64,000 nt of DNA from JACJYM01 sp965230495 (GTDB lineage: Bacteria > Bacteroidota > Bacteroidia > Chitinophagales > Saprospiraceae). The stretch lies in NCBI GenBank assembly GCA_965230495.1, contig OZ246004.1, positions 1,736,001 to 1,800,000 on the forward strand, in the 5' to 3' direction. A program made the translations under genes and the position numbers. Each line of letters starts with the position of its first letter. Positions within the stretch are counted from its first letter, which is position 1. Below, piece by piece: positions 8,890 through 18,627 of this stretch. The notes below the pieces were generated by a model. It ran no database searches. It was not told where the DNA came from and saw only the letters and a list, made by a program, of their open reading frames with translations.

Positions 8890-10012
8890 ATTTAAAAAAC
8901 AACAATGCCGCTTGATCGGCAAAATGCTTTCCTTGCCTTGTCAAATATACTTTATCCTCCTCTATCAAAAACCAATCATTAGACATATTATCATCAATAA
9001 CACTCATAAAATCATGATAAAATACATTATGATATTTTTTAACATATAGAATATCTACTCCCCATTTCGTCCTTAATGAAGTGAGCAAGTATTCATTGAA
9101 TTTATTTTCGGGGGTCAACACCTCTAAAAATTGTACAGTCTCACCCGAGGAAATTCCGTTTATATATTTCAGATTATTTGAAACATTACTAACTCTCTTA
9201 TCTCCATTAAAAGAATGTGCAGATGGACCTAACCCCAGATAAGGAATGCCTTTCCAATAACTTGAATTATGAACTGCTTCAAAGCCAGGTTTGGCATAAT
9301 TTGAGATTTCATAGTGTTGAAATCCACAATCGATTAACTTATTATAAACTATATCGAACTGTCTTTTCTGATGCTCTGAATCAATATTTACTTTTAATCC
9401 TCTTCTAATCAAAGCTTCAAGAGGAGTTTTCTCTTCGACAGTCAGAGCATAAGCAGAAATGTGTACGATATTGTCATATTTGTTTAAGATCTCAATATTC
9501 TTTATTAAGTCATGATCTGATGTGGTGGGTGTTCCAAAAATCAAATCTGCTGAGATACGTACGTTTTCAAGTTCATTTAATGTTTCCAAAGCTTGTATAG
9601 CTTCTTTTGAGTTGTGTGCCCTATTCATATATACCAGATCCTGATCACTAAAAGACTGAATACCTACACTAAATCTGTTGACACCTTCCTGAACGAGTTG
9701 CTTCATTTTTTTCCACTCTACATCATCTGGATTGATCTCCATCGTGATTTCAGCGTTGCTCTCCCACGAGAAAAAAGTCGATAGTTTTTCACGTATTTTT
9801 ACCCACTCATCAACGCTTAACAAAGAAGGTGTGCCACCACCAAAATACAAGGAATCAAGGTGTTTATTTTCCAGGAATTCCGCTCTTAGTTCTATCTCTA
9901 GTAAAAGGGCATCTAAAAACCTTTCCTTTGTTTTTAAAGAGGTGGAGAAGTGAAAATCGCAATAAGAACAAGCTTGTTTACAATAAGGTATATGAATATA
10001 TATTCCCGACAA
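8888..10012 (-). CDS. hemW: HemW-like radical SAM protein (heme chaperone)
   Basis: The 374-residue protein opens with MSGIYIHIPYCKQACSYCDF, giving the radical-SAM cluster motif CxxxCxxC at Cys11, Cys15 and Cys18. The conserved FGGGTPSLL and NPDD blocks follow, and a SVGIQSF segment is present. The family was long annotated as oxygen-independent coproporphyrinogen III oxidase. HemW proteins lack the extra N-terminal region of true HemN and are thought to deliver heme. This protein starts directly at the HemW position, so HemW is preferred. Confidence 0.93.
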   Translation of the reverse strand: MSGIYIHIPYCKQACSYCDFHFSTSLKTKERFLDALLLEIELRAEFLENKHLDSLYFGGGTPSLLSVDEWVKIREKLSTFFSWESNAEITMEINPDDVEWKKMKQLVQEGVNRFSVGIQSFSDQDLVYMNRAHNSKEAIQALETLNELENVRISADLIFGTPTTSDHDLIKNIEILNKYDNIVHISAYALTVEEKTPLEALIRRGLKVNIDSEHQKRQFDIVYNKLIDCGFQHYEISNYAKPGFEAVHNSSYWKGIPYLGLGPSAHSFNGDKRVSNVSNNLKYINGISSGETVQFLEVLTPENKFNEYLLTSLRTKWGVDILYVKKYHNVFYHDFMSVIDDNMSNDWFLIEEDKVYLTRQGKHFADQAALLFFK

Positions 10013-10107
10013 TTAATTAATATTTTTCCATATGTTAGATAAAAGTTCCTAATTATTTAGATAAGAATATCATATTTTCTTAATTTGGATCGATAATCTT
10101 AAGGACC

Positions 10108-13100
10108 ATGAACAATCCGAGCTCTAAGATAGTCTATTTGCTGCTGATTGTTACTTGGCTTTCTATAAGTACGTCTGCTTTTTCTCAATGCTTTCAACCC
10201 TACAATCCTTCCTTTTCAAATAGAACGACCTCTTCCATTCAAGTAAATTGGCTAGATTTTAACTCAAGTGTTTTATATTGGGAACTGGAATTAGTAGAAG
10301 CCAATGAGTCTTTTTCGGGGTTACCTACGCACACCAATATAATATCTCCTGAATTAAATATTAATGGATTAGAAAGTTCAAGTATTTATTCCCTCTATAT
10401 TCGAACCGTTTGTAATGAGGATAATACCAGTGATTGGAATGGACCTTATAACTTTGTAACAGCATTTAACAATCCGAGTTCCTGTGACATTGGACTTGGA
10501 CTCAGAGATAATAATTGTAATTTTCCAGATAGGTTTTTTATTCAGGTTGAAGAACAAGGTATTCTTGGTCAGGACATCTTTATTAATTCTGTCGAATTAA
10601 ATATCAAGCATGACTGGCCTGCAGACTTAAAAATTGAGCTTATTTCGCCAAATGGATCAATTTCCGTATTAAGTGAAAATAACGGTGTCGTAACTGACGA
10701 TTTTGGTGACATTAATGATCTTTCTTGTTCTTCTAATACCATTTTCAATGATGATTCTTGCTCCCCTATTTCTAGTGGTATTCCTCCTTTTATAGGTGAG
10801 TACAGTCCTGATAGCCCACTTAGAGATTTATATGGAACTGAAGTAAACGGTTTGTGGGAATTAAGAATATGTGACAATACTATTAATGATATTGGAGAAT
10901 TAAGATATGTGGAATTGAAATTTGACAATAATTCCTGTGAAACAGTACAAGAAGCATATATTGAAGACGTGGACGCCACTACCGCTAATATATGCTGGAC
11001 TCCTCCTTCGAATTGTCAACAAATGAAGGTTTTTTATGGGTTAGAAGGTACTCCCAGAGAACTATTCAGTGTTGGTTTTTTAGAGTGTAACAAACTATGT
11101 TTTACCATGGACAGTTTAATGGCTGATTCTTGTTATGATGTCATTCTCCAATCTGATTGCAATCAATTTGAAGCGGCTGAGACTTGTGTTTATTCCTTTT
11201 GCACCACATGTACCGACATTACAGAATTTGAAAATTTCGATGACTACGATATTTGTAATACACATTGTGACTCTATATGTACTCTACCTGATACCAGCTT
11301 TTGGCAAAATGTAGAAACTGATGATGGAGATTGGAAAATCTTCTCAGGAAATACTCCAACTACAAATACCGGTCCTTTTCAAGCATATGGCAACCCGGGA
11401 GGAAATTATGTATATACCGAAGTAGATCCTAGTAACTGTGGTCTTGATCAAAAGAGTATTTTACTATCCAAATGCATTAACATTAATGAACCTTCCGAAT
11501 GTAGTATGTCATTTCAGTATTTTATGTTTGGAACTGATATCGGTAGACTTAGTTTAGAGATTTCAACTAATGGAGGTGCACTATGGAAGACCATATTTAC
11601 TACCAGTGGTGATCAATCAAATGTTTGGCAAGAAGCAATTATTGACCTAACAGAATATTCACAAACTAAGGTTAAATTAAGATTTTCCAGTTTCGGTTCT
11701 TTAGGTTCTCTTGGAGATATCGCAGTTGATGATATTAAATTTTTTGGACCTGTATTCATTGAAGAAGAAATATATTATTTGGATAAAGATGGCGATGGTT
11801 TTGGTGATTCAAGTACCGCAATAAGCTTTTGTCAAAATGATATTCCTAATGGATTTACAGATATGTCAGGAGATTGTGATGATAATAATCCTGCTATTCA
11901 CCCCAATTCAATTGAAATAAAATGTAATCAAGTGGATGAAAACTGTAATGGCATGGATGATGACAACGATCCAGAAGATATCATTCAAATAGAAGTAACG
12001 GATATTCAAAATGCCCTTTGTCAAGGAAAAAATGATGGATTCATTATAATCAAAGCATCAGGAGGAAATGGTCCTCCCTATAACTATGTTTGGAGCAATG
12101 GAGATATGGACACCATCGCTACAAATCTATTACCTGGAAAATATCAGGTCAGCGTATCTGATGATGGAGGATGTGTTTCTATCTCAGATAGTATCGAAAT
12201 CTTTTATAATTCCGAACTTCAAATAAATATAAATGCTCAAGATCCAACATGTTCCGCCTCAAACAATGGATACTTAGAATTACAATTTCTATCTGGAGTA
12301 TCTCCTTATGAAACTGAATGGGATCATGGCCCGACTGCTTCTATTCTGGAAGATTTAGACGAGGGAATTTACTCTGTTACTGTATCGGATTCTTTAGGTT
12401 GTACCAAATCTATTCAAAATATAGAATTGATAGCTGAAAAGAGTTTAATAAGTGGCATCTCATTTCAAAAAAACAATAAATGCTTTGGTGACCAAACTGG
12501 AATTCTCGAAGTGAACTCTCAAAATGGTACTGCTCCTTACAAATATCAATGGAGCACCACAGATACCACTCAAAGAATAACCGATCTGGCTAACGGAAGT
12601 TATTCAGTGACAATAATAGATGACGAAGGTTGTGAATCCATGGTCATGGGAAACATTTCTTCTCCTGATTCTATTCAAATAGATCTTGTTGATAAAATAG
12701 ATCCAAGCTGTTCCAATCTGACCAATGGATCAATACAAACAGAAATATTAGGAGGAAAACTACCATACAATTACGAATGGAAAAAAAATGGTCTTCCTAT
12801 TAATAATCCCATCGCTAGCAATCATTTTATTAATATAGGTGCTGGAGAATACCAATTAATAATCTTTGACAATAATGCCTGCATGGCAGAATCTGAAATT
12901 ATTGTTCTTAATCACCCGGAAGAGCTCGTGGCCAGTATAGATACGATAATAAGTTCAAGTTGTTTAAGCAGTAATGATGGAATGATTAAAATGTCATTGG
13001 AAGGAGGTGTTGAGCCTCTCAACTATACATGGAAAGGCTCAGATTCGGATACTCTAATAGCAGATAGCCTGGTTAGCGGTGTTTATCATTTCACTGCTTT

Positions 13101-14118
13101 TGATGCCAGCAATTGTAAGGTCTCTTTTCCTAATATTGAAGTCGAACACGGCAACAAGCCATCTGAAGTAAGTGCTGATGTCATTTCCTTCAATAGGTGT
13201 CACAATGATAGCATTGCTGATATTTCAGTAACTATAGCCAGTGGAGTCCCTCCGTTTGACTATAATTGGAGCATAGGTAAACACATCATTTCAAACAACT
13301 CCACTGACACGATCGTTGACCTTCATAGTGGAGATTATCAAATTACAATAACGGATAACGAAGGATGTGTTTCCATTTCTGAAACGATAATAATCCCGGA
13401 AATAGAAGCTATCCGATACGTCGTAGATAGTATACATAACAATCCTTGTTTTGAAGATTCCTTGGGTGCCGTTTATATCTCTGTTGAAGGTGGCACTGGT
13501 GATTTGACTTACAGCTGGAGTAACCAAGAATCGACGGTAAACATTTTTGATTTGAAATCAGGTAGCTATTTTCTTACCATTACTGATCAGAACCAATGTT
13601 TGCTTGAGACCAATAGCATTTTAGTTACTGATCCTGGAGAAATCAAAATAGAGAGTGAAGTCATTCATCCTGAGGAAAATGTAGCCAATGGATGCATATA
13701 CTTGGAGATAACAGGAGGTAATCCTCCCTACATCATAAATTGGCCAAATGAATTAGAAGATGACATTCTGAATCATTGTGACCTGCCAGCGGGTGATTAT
13801 CAAATAGAAGTAATTGATGATAATGATTGCATCCGAGATACTTTAATTACGCTCGATCACTCCTTGAGCATCCACCAAACAGGCTTAGATAACAGTTTTG
13901 ATATATTCCCTAACCCTGCTTTAAACAAAATCAATATTATTTCTAAAATCGAAAATATAGCTATTGAAATTATAGATCTTCATGGCAAAAATTGGAGAAA
14001 TATGGTTCTATATAATAAAAAGGAAATACTCAACATCTCTGAACTGCCTTCAGGAGTTTATTATATACGCTTTAATCATAATGGTTTGTTTTATCAGCGA
14101 AAATTTGTCATTCTATAA
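10108..14118 (+). CDS. T9SS-secreted multidomain adhesin-like protein (FN3, P-domain, MAM-like, MopE-type motif, eight SprB-type repeats)
   Basis: The 1336-residue protein has a signal peptide ending in SAFSQ. In order it has an FN3-like domain (about 25-120), a proprotein convertase P-domain (about 127-278, with KIELISPNG and GLWELRICDN), a Cys-rich segment with a second FN3-like part, and a MAM/jelly-roll-like domain (about 375-551, ending AVDDIKF). A MopE-type metal-binding motif follows (about 556-620, YYLDKDGDGFGD, GDCDDNNPAIHP, DENCNG). Eight SprB-type repeats run from about 626 to 1245. A type A T9SS sorting domain lies at about 1264-1336 (FPNPALNKI, LPSGVYYIRF). No catalytic site is seen, so it is probably a surface-anchored or released adhesin. 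It converges with the next gene and their 3' ends overlap by 11 bp. Confidence 0.9.
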   Translation: MNNPSSKIVYLLLIVTWLSISTSAFSQCFQPYNPSFSNRTTSSIQVNWLDFNSSVLYWELELVEANESFSGLPTHTNIISPELNINGLESSSIYSLYIRTVCNEDNTSDWNGPYNFVTAFNNPSSCDIGLGLRDNNCNFPDRFFIQVEEQGILGQDIFINSVELNIKHDWPADLKIELISPNGSISVLSENNGVVTDDFGDINDLSCSSNTIFNDDSCSPISSGIPPFIGEYSPDSPLRDLYGTEVNGLWELRICDNTINDIGELRYVELKFDNNSCETVQEAYIEDVDATTANICWTPPSNCQQMKVFYGLEGTPRELFSVGFLECNKLCFTMDSLMADSCYDVILQSDCNQFEAAETCVYSFCTTCTDITEFENFDDYDICNTHCDSICTLPDTSFWQNVETDDGDWKIFSGNTPTTNTGPFQAYGNPGGNYVYTEVDPSNCGLDQKSILLSKCININEPSECSMSFQYFMFGTDIGRLSLEISTNGGALWKTIFTTSGDQSNVWQEAIIDLTEYSQTKVKLRFSSFGSLGSLGDIAVDDIKFFGPVFIEEEIYYLDKDGDGFGDSSTAISFCQNDIPNGFTDMSGDCDDNNPAIHPNSIEIKCNQVDENCNGMDDDNDPEDIIQIEVTDIQNALCQGKNDGFIIIKASGGNGPPYNYVWSNGDMDTIATNLLPGKYQVSVSDDGGCVSISDSIEIFYNSELQININAQDPTCSASNNGYLELQFLSGVSPYETEWDHGPTASILEDLDEGIYSVTVSDSLGCTKSIQNIELIAEKSLISGISFQKNNKCFGDQTGILEVNSQNGTAPYKYQWSTTDTTQRITDLANGSYSVTIIDDEGCESMVMGNISSPDSIQIDLVDKIDPSCSNLTNGSIQTEILGGKLPYNYEWKKNGLPINNPIASNHFINIGAGEYQLIIFDNNACMAESEIIVLNHPEELVASIDTIISSSCLSSNDGMIKMSLEGGVEPLNYTWKGSDSDTLIADSLVSGVYHFTAFDASNCKVSFPNIEVEHGNKPSEVSADVISFNRCHNDSIADISVTIASGVPPFDYNWSIGKHIISNNSTDTIVDLHSGDYQITITDNEGCVSISETIIIPEIEAIRYVVDSIHNNPCFEDSLGAVYISVEGGTGDLTYSWSNQESTVNIFDLKSGSYFLTITDQNQCLLETNSILVTDPGEIKIESEVIHPEENVANGCIYLEITGGNPPYIINWPNELEDDILNHCDLPAGDYQIEVIDDNDCIRDTLITLDHSLSIHQTGLDNSFDIFPNPALNKINIISKIENIAIEIIDLHGKNWRNMVLYNKKEILNISELPSGVYYIRFNHNGLFYQRKFVIL

Positions 14119-16099
14119 TTATGAATGAAGTTCTTCTATTTTCCTGATGATCTTCATCGGAACAATTATCGCAATCACACAATATATTAGGCTGTGTTTC
14201 TCCATACCCTTTTGGAATAACTCTTTCAGGATCAATGCCTTTATTAATTAAATACTGAACTACAGATTCCGCTCTTTTCTGCGATAAGTCCAAATTATAC
14301 TTATCCTCACCTCTACAGTCTGTATGTGAACCAAGCTCTATCTTAATATCTGGATTAGCGTGTAACAATTCTGACAACTGGTCCAAAGTTGGTTCTGCAT
14401 CCTTTCTGATATCCCATTTATTAAAGTCATAATAAATATTTTGAAGTACAATTTCTTGTCCCACGAAAATTTTATCCATTTTAATCTCTAGGTTAATAGT
14501 CTGACTATTTTGCCCTTCGAAATCTATATTCATAGTACTTAAATCTACAACCCTGTTTAAATAACCTTTTTTAGAAGCCTTGATAACGTAATTGGTTTCC
14601 ATCAAAAGTTCCTTAAATGCCTTACCATCATCATCAGACCTTAAGGTCAAACTATCATTCGTGCTTTGTATATCAATTTTTACTCCTGCCAAACTTGATT
14701 TTCCAATCACGGAACTATTTGGGTTTGTGCTGTCCTCGTATTTATCTTCGATGGTAGTAATAAGCACAAAAATATCTTGCTCCACCTCTGAAGTTGTGGT
14801 ATCCTTTTTCGTGGGTTTCTTAGTAAATATACTCTGGCCATTCTTTCTATAAAAGAATATATCATCTACTCCATCTCCTCGACGCCCTGAAGAAAAATAC
14901 CCTGATATTTCATCTTCAGAAGATCGATCAGTAATAAGACCAAAATCGTCAGCTCCTGAATTAAAAGGAACCGGTAATGGCTCAGGAAATGACCATTTAT
15001 TAGTTTCTCTATCTAAGTACGTTTTATAAATATCTAACCCCCCTAATCCACCGTTTTTATCCGATGAAAAATAAAGCGTATCGCCATCTACTGTAGGAAA
15101 CATTTCCTTGTTCCTAGTATTTATGACTTCCGGAAAGGCATAAGGCGAGCTCCAGTTACCTTCTTCTAATCTTTCTGAATAAAAAAGATCATGACTTCCA
15201 AAACCTGAATCCTGATCGCTTGAAAATATGAGTAGGCTGTCATTTTCGAATAATACAGGATGTCCGTAATTATAACCTTCTATACATATATTAAGCAATT
15301 GAGGTTCTGACCAATAATCTTCTATCAATTGCGAACTATATAACTTGCAATATGATTCCTTATCCGGAGTTAACCTAGGGCATCTGGAAAAAATAGCTTC
15401 TGTAAAATCTTTGTTAAAGCAAATGGTTCCCTCATTCGCATCACTATTAAATATTGCGTCAAAGTTCTTCGTATTTCTCCTTCCATACTTACTTGTTATG
15501 AAAAAATCAGAAAATGAATACCCTGTCCATAAATAGTCATCAGAGCCTGCCGATTCCTGACGATCAGAAGTAAATATTATGAAATCATTCCGAAAAAAAA
15601 CTGGAGAATAGTCTGATGATCTTTCCGAAAAACGAGCCAATTCTACATCTACAGTATCATCCTTTACTCCCTTCCTTCTTATCGCCTCTTTTAAAAACTT
15701 GTATTCATTAGAAATATAGTTTTGATCATATGACGCTTTTTCCAACTCTTTTAAATATAAAAGAGACTCTTCATACTGTTCTAAATTTTTAGAAGATTTA
15801 ACCAATCCAAGAATATTAGCTTTTGTCTTCTCTTTATCAAAGGATTTTTTGAACCACTTTTTAGCTTCTTCATATTCTCTTAAGATAAGATAAGTATCGC
15901 CTAGTTTATTAGCTATTATTGGTTTTTCTCTTTTTGAGCCATTTCTATAATCATCTAAAAGGTACTCTATCGCTACCGAGTATTGCTTTGCCTCTAAAGC
16001 TATTTCCGCATTTTTTACTGACTTCCCTATACCACAACTTATGACACCAACTATAAAGACCAGAAAGGAAAACTTCTTTATTGCATTTATCAAAATCAT
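14108..16099 (-). CDS. PorE-like outer-membrane lipoprotein: TPR, PD40/WD40-like repeats, regulatory-like domain, OmpA peptidoglycan-binding domain
   Basis: This 663-residue protein has a lipoprotein signal with the lipobox cysteine at Cys22 (GVISCG). TPR-like helices follow (about 30-150), then PD40 beta-propeller repeats (about 170-410, with IIFTSDR, LIFSSDQ and LYFSSDK). A carboxypeptidase-regulatory-like domain lies at about 465-540 and an OmpA C-terminal domain at about 545-657 (YYDFNKWDIR, SHTDCRG, NLDLSQKRAESV). This order is that of PorE, the T9SS component that ties the machinery to peptidoglycan. Similar proteins are also paired with PorP/SprF paralogs, and no PorP is present here. 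It is therefore called PorE-like, not PorE. Its 3' end overlaps that of the large T9SS protein by 11 bp. Confidence 0.85.
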   Translation of the reverse strand: MILINAIKKFSFLVFIVGVISCGIGKSVKNAEIALEAKQYSVAIEYLLDDYRNGSKREKPIIANKLGDTYLILREYEEAKKWFKKSFDKEKTKANILGLVKSSKNLEQYEESLLYLKELEKASYDQNYISNEYKFLKEAIRRKGVKDDTVDVELARFSERSSDYSPVFFRNDFIIFTSDRQESAGSDDYLWTGYSFSDFFITSKYGRRNTKNFDAIFNSDANEGTICFNKDFTEAIFSRCPRLTPDKESYCKLYSSQLIEDYWSEPQLLNICIEGYNYGHPVLFENDSLLIFSSDQDSGFGSHDLFYSERLEEGNWSSPYAFPEVINTRNKEMFPTVDGDTLYFSSDKNGGLGGLDIYKTYLDRETNKWSFPEPLPVPFNSGADDFGLITDRSSEDEISGYFSSGRRGDGVDDIFFYRKNGQSIFTKKPTKKDTTTSEVEQDIFVLITTIEDKYEDSTNPNSSVIGKSSLAGVKIDIQSTNDSLTLRSDDDGKAFKELLMETNYVIKASKKGYLNRVVDLSTMNIDFEGQNSQTINLEIKMDKIFVGQEIVLQNIYYDFNKWDIRKDAEPTLDQLSELLHANPDIKIELGSHTDCRGEDKYNLDLSQKRAESVVQYLINKGIDPERVIPKGYGETQPNILCDCDNCSDEDHQENRRTSFIIIE

Positions 16100-16131
16100 T
16101 CTATGATTATATCTTCAAAGCTACTAAATAT

Positions 16132-17544
16132 CTATTCTTTTTTATTATCCTCTTCTTCTTTTGACTTAATAACGTCATCCATAATTCTCTCCAATTGATC
16201 GGCTGGAATATCCTTTATTATAATTTCCTTCTCCTTGTCCAAAATAAACAGCTTAGGTGTAGATTGAATATATACATTCCTTCTGTATCTTTGGTATTTG
16301 TCTGATGTATTAAGAAAATTTTGCATACCCTTTTCCTCGATATATTCCCAGCATTTTGACTCCTTATCTCCACCTTTAGTACAAATGGATAATAGTGTAA
16401 AATCCGCTTTCCCTTTGTACGAATTATAAAAATTTATGACATCAGGCATAGACTTTTTACAATGGCCGCAATCGTGAGCCCAAAATAATACAATCGTATA
16501 ATCTGAATTAATATCATATAACCTAACTGGTGTTCCGTCCTTTTTATATGTGGTGAAGTCAGGCATTATTTTGCCAATTAATATATTTCTGAAATTATCA
16601 GCATTACTTTTCATTTTAGTCAACTGCTCTCCAGATACCCATGGAGCCCTTCCTTGCGAATAGTACATATCCACCATATGCACATATATCGCATCCATAC
16701 CTACTATTTTCTTAGCAATATATCTATTAAATATATTACTTAGATAGAACCTGAAGGCTTCTTCATTAGGTGATAAATAATGTAAAATAGTATCTATTGA
16801 TTTATTTAGGCTATCCGGAAGTTGAACCGTCAATTTTTCCAAATAATAGTCAATTCTGTCGTGAATAAAAGAAGTTCTTATCAGCCCTTTATTATTGAAA
16901 TCAACATGATCAAAATAATGATTCTTATAAAACAAATATCGCTGATACTGGACATCTTCTTCGCTTCCCTCAAAATCTGGGATTTCGGTTTCGAAATTAG
17001 CTCTAACGATCAATGCTAAAATGGACTCCGGATTTTCTTCAACCAGTCTTCTCTGTTCGGCCCTCACTTCTTCATCAATTTTATCGAGTTTCGCGTTTAA
17101 GTTTTCAAGTTCTTGGCCCTCCTTCTCTCCTTTCAACTCCTCTTTTATTTTATTAGCAACTTCCCTTTTATTTCTTAAGAATTGTAGGTAACTATAAAAC
17201 TTTTCGTTGATCTTTGAACCCTTTATCTTTACATCGTTCAGGTCGTCAAAATTAACCTTCATAGTAAAAGACGGAGCTTCATCTCCAATCAAGAATTGCG
17301 TGAATTCATGATTTGGTTTATAAAGTATCATATATACTCCTGTTTCAAGAGTATCAGAACCTTCATAACTAAATTTACCATCCTTTTTTAAAATTGTATC
17401 CCTACTTAACTGCCTATCTCCAAAATAATAGCCTATAAGTAAAGTATCGTTTTCGTAATTATCTACTTCTATCTGAATATCATATTGACCATATGATTTT
17501 AAACAGAAAATTAACATCAGCAATAAAAAATTGTATTTCTTCAT
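16132..17544 (-). CDS. TlpA-type thioredoxin-like protein with DUF4369-like N-terminus
   Basis: The start at 17544 (MKKYNFLLLMLIFC) gives a clean signal peptide; an upstream in-frame ATG adds 11 polar residues. Of the 470 residues, the first 120 or so after the signal form a beta-rich DUF4369-like domain. A helical linker with a Lys/Glu-rich coiled coil lies at about 125-170. The last 140 residues are a TlpA/AhpC-type thioredoxin fold with CGHC near residue 358 (LFWAHDCGHCKKSMPD) and a STPKLFILD cis-Pro loop. Such proteins act as periplasmic or membrane-attached thiol-disulfide oxidoreductases in Bacteroidota. The substrate is unknown. It lies 32 bp upstream of the PorE-like gene on the same strand and may be co-transcribed. 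Confidence 0.85.
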   Translation of the reverse strand: MKKYNFLLLMLIFCLKSYGQYDIQIEVDNYENDTLLIGYYFGDRQLSRDTILKKDGKFSYEGSDTLETGVYMILYKPNHEFTQFLIGDEAPSFTMKVNFDDLNDVKIKGSKINEKFYSYLQFLRNKREVANKIKEELKGEKEGQELENLNAKLDKIDEEVRAEQRRLVEENPESILALIVRANFETEIPDFEGSEEDVQYQRYLFYKNHYFDHVDFNNKGLIRTSFIHDRIDYYLEKLTVQLPDSLNKSIDTILHYLSPNEEAFRFYLSNIFNRYIAKKIVGMDAIYVHMVDMYYSQGRAPWVSGEQLTKMKSNADNFRNILIGKIMPDFTTYKKDGTPVRLYDINSDYTIVLFWAHDCGHCKKSMPDVINFYNSYKGKADFTLLSICTKGGDKESKCWEYIEEKGMQNFLNTSDKYQRYRRNVYIQSTPKLFILDKEKEIIIKDIPADQLERIMDDVIKSKEEEDNKKE

Positions 17545-17640
17545 TTCAATACTATTAAAATATCTAATGGGTAGCAAACTTAATCTCTAATCTTGGTATT
17601 TTAAAAAACTATATGGTTCTTTAATAATCTCTTTCACGGT

Positions 17641-18621
17641 TTAACCACTTACTTCTACTTTATTTCTTAACGATCTTAACGAAGATAAGGTATCAAAGAA
17701 AGGCGTAAATTTCAAACCCCTATTAAGTTGAACTTTAACAATCTTATTTATGATCATCCAGTGTTGGTGTATATCAGTAAAAGTTTGTCGCCAAGGGTAA
17801 TTTTTATCGTAGATATGAATAGGCTCTCCTTTTAATCCATTTATTTCTATAATCTTAAAATTACCCGATTTTAAATCTTCTAAGGAATTCGACTTAAGAT
17901 CTATACGAATAAAATTCATGCCTTCTATATTCTCAAGCAGTTCAAATATTCTTTTTTCTAATTCCTGATCAATATTATTTTGCAGAGATATGAACTTAGC
18001 CCCCCTTGAATAATTACCTATGGTATGCAATACTATTAACTCTTCAGATTCAGGAATTTTATCCAAATCCCTTTTTAGGGTATTATATAATTGTTTTCTA
18101 TCCAAAAATGGGTTTGCAAACCCATCTATTAAGTTCCTAAGAGAATCTTTTCCGTTTCCCAATACCGAGGGATATTCTTTTTGTGTAAATGAAACAATTT
18201 TCTTCTGTTTCGTACCCGGAACTTTGTACACAAGAATCGAGTATTCACATTTCAAATCTATATATTCCTGAACGATCCATTCAATATTTTTCTCATTTTG
18301 TAGGATATCTGATAAGCTTTCTATGTCATCAACCCGAGTCACTAGATATCCTTTGAGCCCCACATCAGGTTTAACAATAACCGGAAAGCGGATATCATCT
18401 TCGGACTGAAAATTAAAAATCTCAGGTCTATATTTGAACGGAATGAAACCATGAATATCTGACTTTTTATCCTCTAACATGCCACTAAAGGGAAATGCCG
18501 GATTAACTACAGAAAACCAAGTAAAAGACCTATATTTTGAAGAAAAAAAGAAATAATAAAATAATGACTGCCAATAAAAGAGCTTAGATTTCCAAAAGCC
18601 CTGGTCTTGCCATTTTTTCAT
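17641..18621 (-). CDS. ATP-grasp family protein (D-alanine-D-alanine ligase-like)
   Basis: The 326-residue protein starts at the ATG 18621; an in-frame GTG lies one codon upstream. The first 45 residues are aromatic and hydrophobic (FYYFFF, FTWFSVVNPAF), followed by an ATP-grasp fold. PVIVKPDVGLKG is the ATP-binding lysine strand, WIVQEYI the hinge, GNYSRGAKF the central block, and IIEINGLKGEP the metal-binding E-x-N. Members of this family are common and unnamed in Bacteroidota and resemble D-Ala-D-Ala ligases, but no D-Ala-specific residue set can be confirmed by eye. It begins 6 bp after the trpS stop on the same strand and is probably translationally coupled. Confidence 0.78.
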   Translation of the reverse strand: MKKWQDQGFWKSKLFYWQSLFYYFFFSSKYRSFTWFSVVNPAFPFSGMLEDKKSDIHGFIPFKYRPEIFNFQSEDDIRFPVIVKPDVGLKGYLVTRVDDIESLSDILQNEKNIEWIVQEYIDLKCEYSILVYKVPGTKQKKIVSFTQKEYPSVLGNGKDSLRNLIDGFANPFLDRKQLYNTLKRDLDKIPESEELIVLHTIGNYSRGAKFISLQNNIDQELEKRIFELLENIEGMNFIRIDLKSNSLEDLKSGNFKIIEINGLKGEPIHIYDKNYPWRQTFTDIHQHWMIINKIVKVQLNRGLKFTPFFDTLSSLRSLRNKVEVSG

Positions 18622-18627
18622 CACCTA

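Noticed and set aside
10569..10979. 136-codon minus-strand open frame
   Set aside because: It is antisense to the P-domain of the T9SS protein, which is unambiguous.
14108..16099. Calling this gene porE with certainty
   Set aside because: The domain order fits PorE, but similar proteins accompany PorP/SprF paralogs and no core T9SS gene lies in the window.
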